Assembly: GCA_963709425.1 (NCBI GenBank) | Contig: CAVPWG010000005.1 | Span: 744,001-808,000, forward strand | Reading direction: 5' to 3' | DNA from: JAICJC01 sp963709425 | GTDB taxonomy: Bacteria > Actinomycetota > Thermoleophilia > Gaiellales > JAICJC01 | Length of the DNA stretch: 64,000 nucleotides | Part shown: positions 15,214 through 23,024 of the stretch, in pieces | Numbering within the stretch: position 1 is the stretch's first letter | Layout of the letters: each line of letters starts with the position of its first letter | The notes under the pieces: generated by a model | The model's database searches: none | What the model was told of the DNA's origin: nothing | Seen by the model: the letters and a program-made list of their open reading frames with translations, nothing else | Program-made: the position numbers and the translations under genes

Positions 15214-16479
15214 ATGGCCGAGGCCGCAGCCCAGCCCGCCCCGGGCCGCGTGCTCGTGATGAAGTTCGGGGGCACGTCGGTCGCCGACGCCGACAAGATC
15301 CGGCGCGTCGCCGAGCGCCTGGTGGCCGCGCAGACGGCCGGCCGCCGCGTCGTCGGGGTCGTCTCGGCAATGGGCCAGACGACCGATCAGCTCGTCGCAC
15401 TGGCCGGCGATGTCTCGCCGCGCCCGCACCCACGTGAGATGGACATGCTGCTCTCGACCGGCGAGCGGATCACGGCGGCGCTGTGCGCGATGGCCATCAA
15501 CGACCTCGGGCGGCAGGCCGTGTCGCTCACCGGGTCACAGGCGGGCATCGTGACCGACACCGTCCACACCAAGGCGAAGATCCTCGAGATCCGCCCGCGC
15601 CGCATCTCCGAGGCGCTCGACCGCGACGAGATCGTGCTCGTGGCCGGCTTCCAGGGTGTCTCGACGGCCTACGACGTGACGACGCTCGGCCGCGGCGGCT
15701 CCGACACGACGGCGGTCGCGCTGGCCGCGGCCCTCGACGGCGACTGCGAGATCTACACCGACGTCGCCGGGGTCTTCACCGCCGACCCGCGGATCGTCCC
15801 GCACGCCCGGAAGCTCGCCACGGTCTCGCCGCTCGAGATGCTCGAGATGGCCGGGTCCGGGGCGAGGGTGCTCCAGCTGCGAGCGGTCGAATTCGCCCGG
15901 AACCACGGCGTGCCCCTGCACGTGCGCTCGACCTTCACCGACGCGGGCGGGACCTGGATTCGGGAAGATACGGGCATGGAGGCGCCGATCATCTCGGGCA
16001 TCACGCATACCACCGACGAGGCCTACGTCACGCTGACCGACGTCCCGGACAAGCCGGGCACCGCGGCCGGCATCTTCAACGCGGTCGCCGCCGCCAACAT
16101 CAACGTCGACACGATCATCCAGAACGCGGTGACCCACGGCGATGCCGACGTCACCTTCTCGGTCCCGCTCGACGACCTCCCGCTGATGACCGACACCATC
16201 GAGGGGCTCTGCCACGATCTGGGCCTGCACTGGCGGGTCGACGACGCCGCCGCCAAGATCAGCCTCATCGGCGCGGGCATGAAGAGCCATCCGGGCGTGG
16301 CCGCGAGGATGTTCCAGGTGCTCGCCGACCTCGGGATCAACGTGCGGATGATCGCGACGTCGCCGATCAAGGTGTCGTGCGTCGTCAGCCGCGACCGGGT
16401 GGCCGAGGCCGTCTCGGCGCTTCACGGAGCCTTCGAGATCGAGCTGGCCGAGGCCGACGGGAGCAGCGCGGATGCGTAG
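15214..16479 (+). CDS. lysC: Aspartate kinase
   Basis: A 421-residue aspartokinase that phosphorylates aspartate at the head of lysine, threonine, methionine and diaminopimelate synthesis. The kinase domain begins VMKFGGTSVADADKIRRVAE, and the substrate/ATP region includes TLGRGGSDTTAVALAAALDG and CEIYTDVAGVFTADPRIV. Two ACT domains occupy the C-terminus (about 265-410; VTLTDVPDKPGTAAGIFNAV and ISLIGAGMKSHPGVAARMF), so feedback by lysine and/or threonine is expected from the family. The next gene, asd, overlaps by 8 nt and catalyses the following step. Confidence 0.96.
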   Translation: MAEAAAQPAPGRVLVMKFGGTSVADADKIRRVAERLVAAQTAGRRVVGVVSAMGQTTDQLVALAGDVSPRPHPREMDMLLSTGERITAALCAMAINDLGRQAVSLTGSQAGIVTDTVHTKAKILEIRPRRISEALDRDEIVLVAGFQGVSTAYDVTTLGRGGSDTTAVALAAALDGDCEIYTDVAGVFTADPRIVPHARKLATVSPLEMLEMAGSGARVLQLRAVEFARNHGVPLHVRSTFTDAGGTWIREDTGMEAPIISGITHTTDEAYVTLTDVPDKPGTAAGIFNAVAAANINVDTIIQNAVTHGDADVTFSVPLDDLPLMTDTIEGLCHDLGLHWRVDDAAAKISLIGAGMKSHPGVAARMFQVLADLGINVRMIATSPIKVSCVVSRDRVAEAVSALHGAFEIELAEADGSSADA

Positions 16480-17507
16480 GCCGCGCGTGGCAGTCGTCGG
16501 GGCCACCGGCGCCGTCGGCCCGATCGTGCTCGATGTGCTGCACGAGCGCGGCTTCCCCGCCGCCGACGTCGTCGCCTTCGCGTCGGCCCGCTCGGCCGGC
16601 ACGCGGGTGCCGTTCGCCGGATCCGAGCTCGAGGTGCGCGAGCTGACGCCCGACGCGCTCGAGGGCTTCGACCTGGCGCTCTTCTCGGCCGGCGGGGGGA
16701 CGTCGAAGGCGTTCGCGCCGGAGGCGGTCGCACGCGGATGCGTCGTCGTCGACAAGTCGAGCGCCTTCCGGATGGACCCGCAGGTGCCGCTCGTCGTCCC
16801 CGAGGTGAACGCGGATGCCGCCGCATCGCACCAGGGCATCGTCTCGAACCCGAACTGCTCGACCATCCAGCTGGTCTGCATCCTGGCGCCGCTCCACGCC
16901 GCCGCCGGCCTCGAGCACGTCACCATCGCGACCTACCAGGCCGTATCGGGCACCGGAGCCAAGGCGGTCGACGAGCTGCGATCGCAATCGCAGGCTGCGC
17001 TCGATGGACGCACGGCCGACCCCGTGGTGTACCCTCATCCGATCGCGTTCAACGCGATTCCGCAGTGCGAGCGCTTCGAGGGGGATAGCACGTTGGAGGA
17101 GACGAAGCTCGTGCTCGAGCCGCAGAAGATCCTCGGCGACGACACGATCGGCATCCACGCGACGTGCGTCCGCGTGCCCGTGTGGCGCGGGCCACTCCGA
17201 GGCTGTCTGGATCGAGACGCGCTCGCCGCTCGAAGCCGACGAGGCCCGCGCGATCCTCGAGCGGGCGCCCGGAGTCAGGGTCGTCGACGATCCCGGCTCC
17301 GCGGAGTACCCGCTCGCCTCGGATGCCGCCGGCACCGACGACGTCCTCGTCGGGCGGATCCGGCGCGACCCGTCGCGACGAAACGGGCTCGCGCTCTGGA
17401 TCGTCTGCGACAACCTCCGCAAGGGCGCGGCCACGAACGGCGTCCAGATCGCGGAGCTCCTCGTCGAGCGCGACCTCGTCCGTGTCCCCGGCCGGGCGGC
17501 CGCCTGA
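16472..17507 (+). pseudogene. asd: Aspartate-semialdehyde dehydrogenase, frameshifted (likely sequence error)
   Basis: Second enzyme of the aspartate pathway, reducing aspartyl phosphate to the semialdehyde. The first frame carries the Rossmann start VAVVGATGAVGPIVLDVL, the active-site Cys129 in SNPNCSTIQ, and the QAVSGTGAKAVDEL segment. At the GGG run 17189-17191 the frame breaks: one extra G separates CVRVPVWRG from the continuation HSEAVWIETRSPLEADEARA, which runs to NLRKGAATNGVQIAELLVE and a TGA at 17505-17507. Removing one base restores a full-length enzyme of about 344 residues. Both halves look under normal constraint and lysC precedes it with an 8-nt overlap, so an insertion error is more likely than true loss. 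Confidence 0.85.
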
Positions 17508-17971
17508 TGGGGACGCCGGCCCGGGGCGGCCATCTGTGCCCCGTCTGCCTGCGCCCCGCAGGCTCCGGCATGTGCCCCGAGCACGGCCCGTGGGAACGGC
17601 ATCAGCTCCTGACCCGCGACGACCGCCGGCGCGCGTCCGCACAGCTCTTCCGGCAGCCGTTCGAGCCCCTCGTCCATGCCTGCCCCCGCTGCCTCGGCGA
17701 TGTCGCGCAGGGCCGGCTGGGCTTCCATTGCGTCGAGCATGGACACGCCCGCGACAGCCACGGCCCCTACCGGGTCGACGAGCTCCTCGGGCCCACGGCC
17801 CAGCGGGAGGCGGCGCTCAACCGCTCACGCGTCGCGCGCCGGGCGCGCGCCCGCCGTGACGCCCAGGTCATCGAGCTCCAGTCGCTGCCGTGGCCGGACG
17901 CCGCCCGGACGGCACGGCTCGTGGCCGGCGCCGCCGTCATGGCGGCGACGCTCGCCTTCCTGGTCCGCTAG
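17507..17971 (+). CDS. Zinc-ribbon protein with C-terminal membrane helix, function unknown
   Basis: A 154-residue protein with two Cys/His clusters: LCPVCLRPAGSGMCPEHG near residues 10-27, and ACPRCLGDVAQGRLGFHCVEHGH further on. These look like a pair of small zinc ribbons. A basic stretch (NRSRVARRARARRDA) and a single C-terminal hydrophobic helix (LVAGAAVMAATLAFLV) follow, so it is probably tail-anchored with the zinc part in the cytoplasm. The ATG overlaps the asd stop (TGATG), so it is in the lysC-asd transcript, though no role in that pathway is evident. It ends convergently with the anti-sigma gene, sharing 4 nt. Confidence 0.7.
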   Translation: MGTPARGGHLCPVCLRPAGSGMCPEHGPWERHQLLTRDDRRRASAQLFRQPFEPLVHACPRCLGDVAQGRLGFHCVEHGHARDSHGPYRVDELLGPTAQREAALNRSRVARRARARRDAQVIELQSLPWPDAARTARLVAGAAVMAATLAFLVR

Positions 17972-18642
17972 ACCCCCCGGCTGGTTGCGATCGGCGTCGT
18001 CGTCGGCTTCTGCGAGCCGCCGGCCGGCTCGATCGTGACGGCGATCTTGTCGCCCGGCTTCGCCGACTGAGTCAGGTGCAGCTCGACCGTGCCGCCGCCC
18101 TTGAACACGCCGGCCGGGAGCGCGACGCTGCCCCGGATCACCCACGCCTCGTACGTCTTGCCGTCCGGCGCCGGGCCCAGGTTGGCGAAGAGCGTTGCGT
18201 TCCCGTCGGTCTGCGCCACGACGTTGCCGACGCCCGGCAGCGTCACGGCGGCCCCGGTGGCAAGATCGTCCCGGTTCGCGTTCACGTCGTTTCGGAGCGA
18301 GATGTTCCACGCCAGCATCCCGACGAGGGCGAGCGCCATTGCCGGGACGGCGACGACGGCGACCCGCGGCCACCATCCCCGACGTGGGCGCGCGCGGGCC
18401 GGCGCCTCTGCCGCGGGAGCGGCGACGACGGGCTCGGCGATCGCGAGGACGCGGCTTCGCAGCTCCGGCGGCGGAGCGACCTGCGGGACGCCGTAGGCGA
18501 GCGACGCCGTGACGGCCTCGGTCTCGCGCAGCTTGAGGCGACAGCGCTCGCACTCGGCCAGGTGCACGACGACGCGCTCCTCGTCCTCGGAGGAGAGCGC
18601 GCGCAGGGCGTGGCCCGCAATCAGCTCGTCGACGTGTTCCAC
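17968..18642 (-). CDS. Anti-sigma factor, zinc-finger/RskA type
   Basis: A 224-residue single-pass membrane anti-sigma factor. The N-terminal zf-HC2 domain has the His-x3-Cys-x2-Cys pattern (HLAECERCRLKL). A linker and one transmembrane helix (VAVVAVPAMALALVGMLAW, about 108-126) follow, then an extracellular RskA-type domain (AQTDGNATLFANLGPAPDGK, with YEAWVIRG). Such proteins hold their ECF sigma factor until extracellular signals trigger proteolysis. The start GTG 18642 has GGAGGAC just upstream and overlaps the end of the sigma gene by 22 nt. The rhomboid and PDZ proteases elsewhere in the window are not obviously linked to it. Confidence 0.9.
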   Translation of the reverse strand: MEHVDELIAGHALRALSSEDEERVVVHLAECERCRLKLRETEAVTASLAYGVPQVAPPPELRSRVLAIAEPVVAAPAAEAPARARPRRGWWPRVAVVAVPAMALALVGMLAWNISLRNDVNANRDDLATGAAVTLPGVGNVVAQTDGNATLFANLGPAPDGKTYEAWVIRGSVALPAGVFKGGGTVELHLTQSAKPGDKIAVTIEPAGGSQKPTTTPIATSRGV

Positions 18643-19205
18643 TCGTCCTCCGGTCTCATACCGACTGCCGCAAGCGCATCGCGCAGGGCGTTCATCGCCG
18701 CGAAGGTGCGGCTCTTCACGGTTCCGATGGGGACGGCCAGCCGCTCGGCGAGCTCGGACTGCGTGTACCCGGCGAAGTAGGCGAGCTCGATCACCTCGCG
18801 GTGGGGATCGGGCAGCCGCGCCAGGGCGGTCGCGATCTGCTCGCGCGCGACGCCGAGCCACGCCTGGTGCTCCACCGGGGGCTCCGGGTCGGGGCCGGCG
18901 AGCGCGTCGTCGAGCGGCTCGGTCCGGCGTCGCTCCTCCCGCCTCACTATGTCGACTGCTTTGTGATGTGTCATCGTCAAGATCCAGGTCGAGGGCTGCC
19001 CCCGCGACGAGTCGAACGTTCGGGCCTGCGTCCACACGGCTAGAAACGCGTTCTGCACCACGTCCGCCGCCAGGTCCCGGTCGCGGACGATCCGCAGCGC
19101 GAGCGAGTACGCCGCCCCACCGTACATGTCGTACAGGCGGGCGAACGCCTCGCGGTCACCGCGGCCCACGAGCGCCAGGAGGCCGTGATCGGAGAGATGC
19201 TCCAC
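18621..19205 (-). CDS. ECF RNA polymerase sigma factor (SigK/RskA-type pair)
   Basis: An ECF sigma factor of about 194 residues, partner of the overlapping anti-sigma gene. Region 2 includes FARLYDMYGGAAYSLALRIV and DLAADVVQNAFLAVW; the -10 reading part is STWILTMTHHKAVDIVRREE. Region 4 has LPDPHREVIELAYFAGYTQ and the HTH ELAERLAVPIGTVKSR. I start it at GTG 19205, since GGAAGGA lies 4 nt upstream; ATG 19238 would add 11 residues. A GGAACC at 19245-19250 (minus strand) resembles an ECF -35 element, which would fit autoregulation and the later start; this is only suggestive. Confidence 0.9.
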   Translation of the reverse strand: MEHLSDHGLLALVGRGDREAFARLYDMYGGAAYSLALRIVRDRDLAADVVQNAFLAVWTQARTFDSSRGQPSTWILTMTHHKAVDIVRREERRRTEPLDDALAGPDPEPPVEHQAWLGVAREQIATALARLPDPHREVIELAYFAGYTQSELAERLAVPIGTVKSRTFAAMNALRDALAAVGMRPEDEWNTSTS

Positions 19206-19260
19206 GCGTCCTTCCCTGTTGTCCTTCTCGGCGGTCATTCGCGTAGGTTCCGAAACCGGT

Positions 19261-19878
19261 TCACCGCACGGCTGCCGGCGACGGGTCGGTGACGGAGAGC
19301 CGGGACCGCAGCCGCTCGAGCAGGCCCGGATCGGGGACGGGCACGATCGCACGCAGGTCGAGGCGCATCAACTCGATTCTGCCGGCGGTCCGGTGCGGGT
19401 GGAAGCCGAAGTCGCGCAGGAAGTCGGACGGGAAGATCGTCCGATGGTGCACGAATCGCTCGGGGAAGCCCGCGTCCGGCGCGTGCCGGTAGGCGTATGC
19501 CTCGAGCGCCGCGAGGCCGCGGTCGCGGCACTCGCCGATCGCCGCCAGGATCAGGCTCTGGAGCGCCCAGGGGCTCCCCGCCTCGATCAGGTATGCGCAG
19601 GTGATGATCGCGGCGTCCCGGCTCGGGGGGCCGGCGGGCATCGTTTGCGCCCGTGGGAACTCCTCCGCCGGGCCGTACTGCACGAGGCCGATCACGCGGC
19701 CGCCGTCGCGGTAGACCTTTCCCCACGGCCCGAACTCCTCCTCGGCCGACTCGATCCACCTGCGCCGCTCCACCGGCTCGCGGCCGGGCCGTGTCTGCCA
19801 CCACATGCACTCGCGGCACGGCGGCGGCGCATCGGCGACCGTCGCACCCGTCAGGTGGTCGACGCCGGCGACGCTCAT
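19261..19878 (-). CDS. GNAT-like N-acetyltransferase, substrate unknown
   Basis: A 205-residue protein with a GNAT-like layout. The N-terminus contains CRECMWWQTRPG, a Cys-Trp-rich stretch seen in an uncharacterised actinobacterial subgroup. The core has GKVYRDGGRVIGLVQYGPA (strands beta2-beta3), a helix region ALQSLILAAIGECRDRGLAA in place of the acetyl-CoA-binding loop, and FLRDFGFHPHRTAGRIELM as the last strands. The pyrophosphate loop is not a clean Q/R-x-x-G-x-G/A, so acetyl-CoA use is probable but not certain. It starts at ATG 19878, overlapping the Asp23 gene end by 4 nt, and so is translated with it. Confidence 0.65.
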   Translation of the reverse strand: MSVAGVDHLTGATVADAPPPCRECMWWQTRPGREPVERRRWIESAEEEFGPWGKVYRDGGRVIGLVQYGPAEEFPRAQTMPAGPPSRDAAIITCAYLIEAGSPWALQSLILAAIGECRDRGLAALEAYAYRHAPDAGFPERFVHHRTIFPSDFLRDFGFHPHRTAGRIELMRLDLRAIVPVPDPGLLERLRSRLSVTDPSPAAVR

Positions 19879-20246
19879 GGGACGGCGACGTCGTCGACGT
19901 GCACGGACACGACCGCCACCTCGAGCGCCACCATCGACTCGAGGTACGTCCGCACCGCCTCCTCGACCTCGGCGGCGACCGCCGGGATCGACGCCCCCCA
20001 GGCGGTGACGATGTGGAGCTCGACCTCGAGCCGCCCCTCGGGGCCGGCCGCGACGCGGACTCCGGCGCGCTCGGGGTCGGTCCGCCGCTCGAGCGGGCCG
20101 AACCCGCTGGCCGCCAGAGCGTGGACGCCCTCGACCTCGCGCGCCGCCGCCGCCGCGTAGGTTGCGATGACAGCGTGGGAGATGTGTGCGGCGACGCCGG
20201 CCGAGTGCACCGACTCGGTCGGAGCCCCTCCGGACGCGTCGCTCAT
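19875..20246 (-). CDS. Asp23/Gls24 family envelope stress protein
   Basis: A 123-residue Asp23-domain protein. The pattern AREVEGVHALAASG near the N-terminus and the strand block LEVELHIVTAWGASIPAVAA followed by EEAVRTYLESMV are characteristic. The last strand VAVVSVHVDDVAVP closes the fold. In Gram-positive bacteria Asp23 proteins sit near the membrane and relate to envelope homeostasis; the molecular role is not settled. A TATACT box 6 nt before the ATG points to a leaderless transcript that also carries the GNAT-like gene. Confidence 0.85.
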   Translation of the reverse strand: MSDASGGAPTESVHSAGVAAHISHAVIATYAAAAAREVEGVHALAASGFGPLERRTDPERAGVRVAAGPEGRLEVELHIVTAWGASIPAVAAEVEEAVRTYLESMVALEVAVVSVHVDDVAVP

Positions 20247-20252
20247 GGAGCG

Positions 20253-20258
20253 AGTATA
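20253..20258 (-). promoter_or_regulatory. -10 box, leaderless start of the Asp23 gene
   Basis: TATACT on the minus strand, close to the -10 consensus, ends 6 nt before ATG 20246. Confidence 0.6.
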
Positions 20259-20271
20259 GGGCTGCTGCCGA

Positions 20272-21108
20272 TCACGCCGGTCGCAGCCGCAGAAGGCGCA
20301 CCTCCGGCCGGGCCGCGACGCGGAACGGGACGAGGGTCGTCCCGAGCCCGCGCGTGACGACGATCGTGGTCGCCCCGTCGCGGTAGATCCCCTCCCGGAA
20401 GCGATGGACGCCGTGCGCGAGCCGGAGCTTCCCCCAGGGCGTCGGCAGGCAGATCTGGCCGCCGTGCAGGTGCCCGCAGAGGACGAGATCGGCCGAATCC
20501 GGCGCGAGCCTTTCGGCGGCCTCCGGGAAGTGGGCCAGGAGCAGGCGCAGGTCGGCCGAGTCCGTGAACAGCCCGCCCGCGGGCGCCGCCCGGCCGGCGA
20601 GCCACGCGTCGGCGTCGAGGCCGCCGACCTCGATCCGCGCGCCGCGTGCCTCGATCGTGGACGTCTCGCCGCGCAGGAGCGTCACCGGCGCGTCGCCCCA
20701 GTCCTCGATGATCGCACCGCGCGAGAACGGGTCGTGGCTGGCCCCCACGTCGTGGTTTCCGAGCACCGCGACGATCCCGAGCGGCGGCCGCAGGCGCTCC
20801 AGCTGCGTGATGACGGGGCCGACGGCCCGCGGGTGGCTCACGATATCGCCGGTGAGCGCCACCAGATCGGGATCGCACTCGACGCCGTAGTCGACCGCCT
20901 TTCGGAACGCGCGCAGGTTGAGCGACGGCGTTCCCGCGTGGAGGTCGCTCACATGCAGGATCGAAAGCCCGTCGAATGCGGGCGGCAGGCCGGCGACCGG
21001 CACCTCGACCTCCCCGCAGCCCACCCACTGCGACTCGAAGAGGCCCCATGCGGCGGCGCCCGCCCCGGCCACGGCCAGGACGCCAAGAGCGCGGGAGCTA
21101 GTCGCCAC
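20272..21108 (-). CDS. Membrane-anchored metallophosphoesterase
   Basis: A 278-residue calcineurin-like phosphoesterase with an N-terminal hydrophobic anchor (ALGVLAVAGAGAAAWGLF). All metal motifs are present: ILHVSDLHAGTPS, LVALTGDIVSHP, AVLGNHDVGASHD, and LVLCGHLHGGQICLP. The GHLHGGQ end groups it with YkuE/YaeI-like enzymes, some of which act on UDP-diacylglucosamine or related lipids, but the substrate here is not fixed. The start GTG 21108 overlaps the stop of the small membrane gene upstream by 11 nt. The frame is open further upstream, but that part overlaps the small gene and has shadow-like composition. Confidence 0.88.
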   Translation of the reverse strand: MATSSRALGVLAVAGAGAAAWGLFESQWVGCGEVEVPVAGLPPAFDGLSILHVSDLHAGTPSLNLRAFRKAVDYGVECDPDLVALTGDIVSHPRAVGPVITQLERLRPPLGIVAVLGNHDVGASHDPFSRGAIIEDWGDAPVTLLRGETSTIEARGARIEVGGLDADAWLAGRAAPAGGLFTDSADLRLLLAHFPEAAERLAPDSADLVLCGHLHGGQICLPTPWGKLRLAHGVHRFREGIYRDGATTIVVTRGLGTTLVPFRVAARPEVRLLRLRPA

Positions 21109-21298
21109 GCACGGAATCGAGCTCGTCGCGCAGGCGGCCCCGGGCCCTGGCGATTCGCTCGCGCAGCATGCTCCGGCGATCCTCGTCGCCCGAATGCCCG
21201 TTGCCCGACGCGGCGATCGGCTCGCGCCGCTCGGCCAGGTACGCGACTGCGGCGGCCGCGGCTGCGGCTCCGAGGACGAGAGCAAGAATCCAGCGCAT
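21098..21298 (-). CDS. Small membrane protein, function unknown
   Basis: A 66-residue protein: one N-terminal membrane helix (ILALVLGAAAAAAAVAYLA) then a charged cytoplasmic tail rich in Arg, Glu and Asp (RSMLRERIARARGRLRDELD), which is probably helical. It overlaps the phosphoesterase start and heads that operon. A TAGAAT box exactly 6 nt before its ATG supports it as a real, leaderless gene in spite of its size. Confidence 0.65.
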   Translation of the reverse strand: MRWILALVLGAAAAAAAVAYLAERREPIAASGNGHSGDEDRRSMLRERIARARGRLRDELDSVRGD

Positions 21299-21304
21299 GC
21301 GGGG

Positions 21305-21310
21305 ATTCTA
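21305..21310 (-). promoter_or_regulatory. -10 box, leaderless start of the small membrane gene operon
   Basis: TAGAAT on the minus strand ends 6 nt before ATG 21298. It would drive the small gene and the phosphoesterase. Confidence 0.55.
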
Positions 21311-21814
21311 CCCGCATGCGCCCCACAACCCCTGTCCTCCGATCGCCGCCTGCCGCTCGAGCGCGGCGAACAGCGCCTCGTGGGCGGTATTGGGCGGGAA
21401 CGGGTAGGCGCGGGCATAGCCCAGCTCGACGAGCCGCGCGTTCACGAACTGGGCGCGCGCGCCGGCGAGCCAGACGTATGCGAGAAACCGCCCGTAGCGG
21501 TCGTTGGTCTCGCGGTCATAGCGCAGGATCACGGTGCGGCCCGTGAGCAGGTGCTTTGCGTAGGCCGACGCCTCCGGGCCGTAGCACCCGACCGGGCGGC
21601 GCGGGTCGACCGTCTCCGGCGTGTCGATGCCGATCAGCCTGACGTCCTCGGTGCGGCCGCCAGGCCCGCGGACGATGATGGTGTCGCCGTCGACCACCCG
21701 TACGACGGTTCCACCGGCGAACGGCGCCCGCCCCGACATGTGCACCCACACCACGCCTGCGACGGCGAGGACCGCCGCCACGATCCCAACGCGGATCCCC
21801 GTTCCCGAGCGCAT
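21308..21814 (-). CDS. Thermonuclease-like (SNase domain) protein
   Basis: A 168-residue staphylococcal-nuclease-fold protein with an N-terminal signal or anchor (GIVAAVLAVAGVVWV). The OB-fold has GGTVVRVVDGDTIIVR and the catalytic VRLIGIDTPET; the second catalytic area is RYDRETNDRYGRFLAYVWL, keeping the usual Asp and Arg residues. Calcium-dependent cleavage of extracellular DNA or RNA is expected from the family. I start it at ATG 21814 rather than ATG 21853, because a TACCTT box lies 6 nt before 21814 and the hydrophobic segment then begins properly near the N-terminus. Confidence 0.85.
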   Translation of the reverse strand: MRSGTGIRVGIVAAVLAVAGVVWVHMSGRAPFAGGTVVRVVDGDTIIVRGPGGRTEDVRLIGIDTPETVDPRRPVGCYGPEASAYAKHLLTGRTVILRYDRETNDRYGRFLAYVWLAGARAQFVNARLVELGYARAYPFPPNTAHEALFAALERQAAIGGQGLWGACG

Positions 21815-21820
21815 GTCCGA

Positions 21821-21826
21821 AAGGTA
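21821..21826 (-). promoter_or_regulatory. -10 box, leaderless start of the nuclease gene
   Basis: TACCTT on the minus strand ends 6 nt before ATG 21814 and decides the start chosen for the nuclease. Confidence 0.45.
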
Positions 21827-21932
21827 CGGATACGGGTGCGCCGCGTGAGTCACGAGATGTCACGGATCGGTGCCGGGGCGCTCGCGGGACCGGCTCCATC
21901 CGGAGGCGACCCTACACTGGGGGGTCCGGCGC

Positions 21933-23024
21933 ATGAGGATCCTCCACCTCGCAGACATCCACCTCGATCGCGTGTTCGGCGCCGCCGACGACCGCCGCGA
22001 CGCGGCCCGCCGCCGGGCCGGCCTGCGCGATGCGCTCTCGCGTGCGCTCGCCGCCGGACGGGCCGAGGGCGTGGACGCCATCGTCCTGGCCGGCGACGTC
22101 TACGAGCACGCCTCCGTGACCGCGGACACGGTCGCGTTCCTGGCGGGTGAGCTCGAGCGCGCCGCCGTCCCGGTGCTGGTGACGCCCGGCAATCACGATC
22201 CCTACGTCGCGGGCTCGGCCTGGCAGCTCGCCGGCTGGCCGGCGAACGTGCACGTGTTCGCCGCCGACCGTGTCGAGGCCGTCGAGCTCGACGACGACGT
22301 CGTCGTGTGGGGAGCCGCGTTCTGCGGTGCCACAGCGCCGGCCGGCGTCCCCGACGGGTTCGCGGCCCCTTCCGACGGCCGCACGCACCTGCTCGCGCTC
22401 CACGCGGCCCTCACCGGCGAGCGCTGGGCCGACGAGGGGCGCCACCGCTCGGTGACACGCACGCAGCTCGAGGCGACCAACGTCGCGCGTGTCCTCCTGG
22501 GCCACTTCCACGACGGCTACGACGACGGCCGGCTCTGCTACCCGGGAAGCCCCGAGCCGCTCGGCTGGGGTGAGCGCCACGGCGACCACGGCGCCTCGAT
22601 CGTCGAGATCTCCTCCGCCGGGGTGACGGCGCGGCACCTGCCGATCGCGACCCGCCGGTACGTCGAGCGTGCCGTCTCGGCGGCGGGCGCGGCCGGCTCG
22701 GCCGATGTCGAGGCGCTGGTGGCGGCCGAGGCCGCCCGCGAGCCGGGCGCGTGCCTGCGCCTGCTGCTCGAGGGAGAGGTGGCTCCCGGGTGCGCGATCG
22801 ACGTCGAGGCGCTCGGGGAACGGTTCGGCGGAGGCCTCGAGCAGCTCGTCGTGGTCGACCGCACCCGGCCGGCGTACGACCTGCGGGCGATCGCCGGCGA
22901 GCGCTCGGTGCGCGGCCGGTTTGTCGCGAGGCTCCTCCAGAGCGACGATCCTGCGGCGGGCGAGGCCGTCCTCGCCGGCCTGCGAGCGCTCGACGGACAC
23001 GCCGAGGTGCTCGGTGCACATTGA
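21933..23024 (+). CDS. SbcD/YhaO-like DNA repair exonuclease
   Basis: A 363-residue Mre11-type nuclease subunit. Metal motifs are ILHLADIHLDR, IVLAGDVYEH, VTPGNHDPYV, LLALHAALTG and VLLGHFHDGY, all in family order. After the nuclease core (about 1-240) comes a capping/partner-binding region. It pairs with the ATPase gene that overlaps its 3' end by 11 nt. The short interval from a TACACT box (21913-21918) to ATG 21933 implies a leader of only a few bases. Size and partner suggest the YhaO/YhaN branch more than classical SbcCD. Confidence 0.88.
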   Translation: MRILHLADIHLDRVFGAADDRRDAARRRAGLRDALSRALAAGRAEGVDAIVLAGDVYEHASVTADTVAFLAGELERAAVPVLVTPGNHDPYVAGSAWQLAGWPANVHVFAADRVEAVELDDDVVVWGAAFCGATAPAGVPDGFAAPSDGRTHLLALHAALTGERWADEGRHRSVTRTQLEATNVARVLLGHFHDGYDDGRLCYPGSPEPLGWGERHGDHGASIVEISSAGVTARHLPIATRRYVERAVSAAGAAGSADVEALVAAEAAREPGACLRLLLEGEVAPGCAIDVEALGERFGGGLEQLVVVDRTRPAYDLRAIAGERSVRGRFVARLLQSDDPAAGEAVLAGLRALDGHAEVLGAH

